From positions 1,036,413-1,100,412 of the forward strand of contig OX438751.1 in the NCBI GenBank assembly GCA_949316235.1: 64,000 nucleotides of DNA, written 5' to 3'. The notes beneath the pieces were generated by a model. The model ran no database searches. It was not told where the DNA came from and worked only from the letters and a program-made list of their open reading frames with translations. The stretch comes from Oegoconia quadripuncta (lineage: Eukaryota; Arthropoda; Insecta; Lepidoptera; Autostichidae). Below are positions 61,785-64,000 of the stretch, in pieces. Made by a program: the position numbers and the translations under genes. Every line of letters starts with the position of its first letter. Positions within the stretch are counted from its first letter, which is position 1.

Positions 61785-63463
61785 CTGCAAGAAGACAAAA
61801 AGAAAGATAGATAATTGAACAAGAAAGTACTCGCTAATAAACAATTTTTGGCTTCATTTGATTTGACATTACGATTACCGTCTGTTTGCCATTGGCATAG
61901 ACTTTGCTTGACATTATTCATCTGTTTGTATCATTCATTAGTCTTGGATTACTGATTTCACTGAGATATATTTGACCACCATGATCTCAAATACTCATTA
62001 GTCTACAGACAAGAGCATAGCTCTTAAATTGAAGAAGATTATCTCAAATATAATTGTGCATGACTGTACCTTCTTCTTTTTCTTCATTTTGGGTTTTGGC
62101 TTGACTTCCGGTTCGCTATATCCTGGAGGGAAGAGTCTGGCGCATTCCTCACTGCCGATAACCGAGTCCTCGCTAACGTGCAGAGGTCCCAGCACCAGCA
62201 GCTCAAACGGCGGACCATCTGGGATGGGTTCGTTAGGGTCTGCTAGACCTGGCTCGGCGAGGCCTATCGCTGCCATGAGAATTATGGCCTCGCCGCTGTT
62301 GAAAAAACATGAAATATTATAGTACGTCAGGCAACATTTTAGTTACACGCAATGAATTAATGAGGAAACAGACAGATCACAGAGTTTGGACTAAGTCACT
62401 GTGTGTTGCAAGTGGAGAACTGCATTAATGACATATCCTTAGTCTTTAGACTATTTATACAGTCAAGAAATGCGCATAGCCAAGAGCAAGTACATAGAGA
62501 AGAGATTTCACTACGCACATCGTCAAGATTCCACCCGGAAAATTGAGATAATGAACCCCTCTAAGTTCGATTTTTATAGTACGACGGCTAGTCTATGCTA
62601 TTCAAACAATTGTTCTAGAATTCATTCTTAGCCATGCAGGCGCTTTCCTTGAGAGAAAAGCCAAGGGTATTCGTGGTCCTTCAAAGTGGTGGCAGAGGTC
62701 CCAAACAAGGCTCGCGTTTCTGGTTGGGTGTTATAAGAAAAATCCTCAAGGGGCGGTGAACTGCTTGGGCTGCGATAGGCTCACACTCATATCGATTACA
62801 ATATTGCCAATACTAAGCTCCTATGTCAATGTTAAGGGCATTGTCGTTAAGATAAACAAGCAAAAAGCTGACTTGGTAGAAAGTGATTACTACTTATTAG
62901 TAAATTCCTCCAGTGATCTGCAACCTCCCAGAGATAAGCTCCAAATTTTTGCCCTCAAATGCAGCGGTCGCGATTACGTCACGCGTCACCCAGACCAGAG
63001 GACTATAAGAACGAATGCCTGAAGCTTGTAATTTTATTAGATATCTCATCCTTCACACCGGAACATATCAACATAGACATTGGTACGTGCTTGTCAAAGG
63101 GAAACATGTCGACCACTTACTGAAATTCAACATTTTGGGAGTAGATATTTTGAACTTCATCGTAATGGTGCCAAAGGAGTTGGTCAAGTGTTACTCTTGA
63201 GGGTCTTACCAAATTTCTCAAGCCTAGTCATTATTTACTCACTAGTCCTTCTCCGGCCTCAATTCGTACTGATCGATATTCTTGCAAAGCAACTTTGGCT
63301 CGTTCACGTTGGTGTCAACGAAGAAGCCGTAGCGCAGCACCATCGGCGCTACTTTGGGCGCTGCGGCGGCCGCCAGCACTGCGCGCCGCTGCCACGCGCC
63401 GAACACCAGCGCCACGTGCGGGGGCTCCGCGGGCATCGGGGGCTCCACTAATGTGCTCACCAT
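61587..63463 (-). CDS. Unrecognised protein, three 3' exons, 5' end possibly missing
   Basis: Exons 63463-63243, 62295-62070 and 61784-61587 join in frame (645 nt, 214 residues plus stop) with GT-AG borders. The first exon opens with ATG right after an acceptor-like TGTATTCAG, so it may be internal and the gene may start beyond the window. Visible features are MVLRYGFFVDTNVNEPKLLC and IDQYELRPEKDYGEAIILMA, then a Pro-rich stretch, a Lys run (KPKPKMKKKKK) and an acidic tail. I do not recognise the family. The GC-rich exons against AT-rich introns resemble those of COG4 and diablo and support a real gene. It converges with diablo. Confidence 0.6.
62070..62295 (-). CDS. Unrecognised gene, middle exon
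   Basis: Acceptor TTTTTCAACAG, donor AAGAAG|GTACAG. GEAIILMAAIGLAEPGLADP, PPFELLVLGPLHVSEDSVIG and SEECARLFPPGYSEPEVKPK, ending in a Lys-rich run. Confidence 0.65.
62296..63242. other. Intron of the unrecognised gene
   Basis: Plus-strand 62640-63020 has a longer open frame (62756-63022) and more GC than its surroundings, possibly a transposon remnant. No family was recognised. Confidence 0.4.
63243..63463 (-). CDS. Unrecognised gene, upstream exon
   Basis: Acceptor GTGTATTCAG, donor GGACTA|GTGAGT (a good consensus). It encodes MVSTLVEPPMPAEPPHVALV, an Ala-rich segment and then LRYGFFVDTNVNEPKLLC. It may be internal rather than the first exon. Confidence 0.6.
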
Positions 63464-63721
63464 CTGAATACACGGAAAAACACATTTAGGTACCTGGATC
63501 CGACGTCAGGTCGTTGACGTAGCTCTGATGGTTAAGAAACTGAAATGATATTGGGCTGGAGCAAACTGGTTCTGGAGTAGAAACCGCGAAAGGGTAAATG
63601 GAGTACTATGGGACGCCACAGGCTAGATCAAGCGACGCTGAACTCGAGCGAAAGCTATTAGACGTAGACGACGATCGTGTTTTGTAACGCGCCTTGGGAG
63701 ACGAGAGGAGTAACAGACCGC

Positions 63722-64000
63722 CTAACCGCCTCCGTGGCTCAATGTAACCACCATTGGGTTTACGATTCGGAGGTCGCGGGTTCGATCCTCAGCGGGGTAC
63801 ATGTTTAAGTACTCGGTATGGTTGGTGGTAGGGCATTTTAAATGTCCGCCTGGCTAGCTACCACCATCTTATCTAAATCTGCCGCCAAGCAGCAATGTTA
63901 ATAGCATTGTTGTGTTCCGGTTGTCAGAGATAAGATAGCCAGTCCCCCAAATGTGTTGTGGTTTCCGGGTCAGTACGCTTCCACCTTCGACCTCATCTTA
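63722..64000 (+). mobile_element. SINE-B, cut by the window end
   Basis: AACCGCCTCCGTGGCTCAAT, box B GGTTCGATCCTC, and the body through CCGGGTCAGTACGCTTCCAC. The tail lies beyond 64000. Confidence 0.85.

Noticed and set aside
62756..63022. 88-residue plus-strand frame as a gene
   Set aside because: It lies in an intron of the minus-strand gene, lacks homology I recognise and has no splice partners; it is more likely a transposon remnant.

Overview
This is a 64 kb piece of an insect nuclear genome, most probably lepidopteran. It has short, very GC-rich coding exons with GT-AG introns, set in AT-rich introns that are packed with tRNA-derived SINEs, 5'-truncated LINEs and foldback MITEs of the kind common in moths and butterflies. 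The species cannot be told from the sequence. There are no bacterial features, rRNA genes or CRISPR arrays.

Two complete protein-coding genes lie head to head. On the minus strand, 33505 down to 7320, is COG4, a lobe A subunit of the Golgi tethering complex. I rebuilt it as 14 exons whose phases all agree, giving 741 residues. On the plus strand, 36163 to 54531, is the orthologue of Drosophila diablo / human KLHL20, a BTB-BACK-Kelch adaptor for CUL3 ubiquitin ligases, in 10 exons giving 580 residues. They are separated by 2.66 kb that must hold both promoters. A third, unrecognised minus-strand gene (three 3' exons, 63463 to 61587, acidic C-terminus) enters from the right edge.

The striking feature is inside COG4. 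The 3' end of exon 13, with its splice donor, is tandemly copied about a dozen times (7680-9726). This gives 18 CAG|GTACG donors, all spaced by multiples of three with an open reading frame between them, so any donor can join in frame to the last exon. The added peptide would be a leucine heptad repeat (RELLALG). Exon 7 carries an independent array: four 128-bp copies of its 3' end plus donor (18983-19510). COG4 introns also hold a 24-bp hairpin-like minisatellite next to the exon 6 acceptor and a TG/TGCG microsatellite next to the exon 4 acceptor.

Mobile elements: a mag-like Ty3/gypsy retrotransposon with identical 159-bp LTRs, ATTAC target duplication and one intact 1482-residue gag-pol frame (20586-25702); an intact DD34D mariner (30056-31355) that stops 36 bp from the exon 3 acceptor; a Harbinger-type non-autonomous element (13698-14859, CAG duplication); several foldback elements, three of them in one diablo intron; three tRNA-type SINE groups, one of which repeatedly sits against splice acceptors; and many LINE 3' fragments, one inserted 10 bp past the diablo exon 7 donor.
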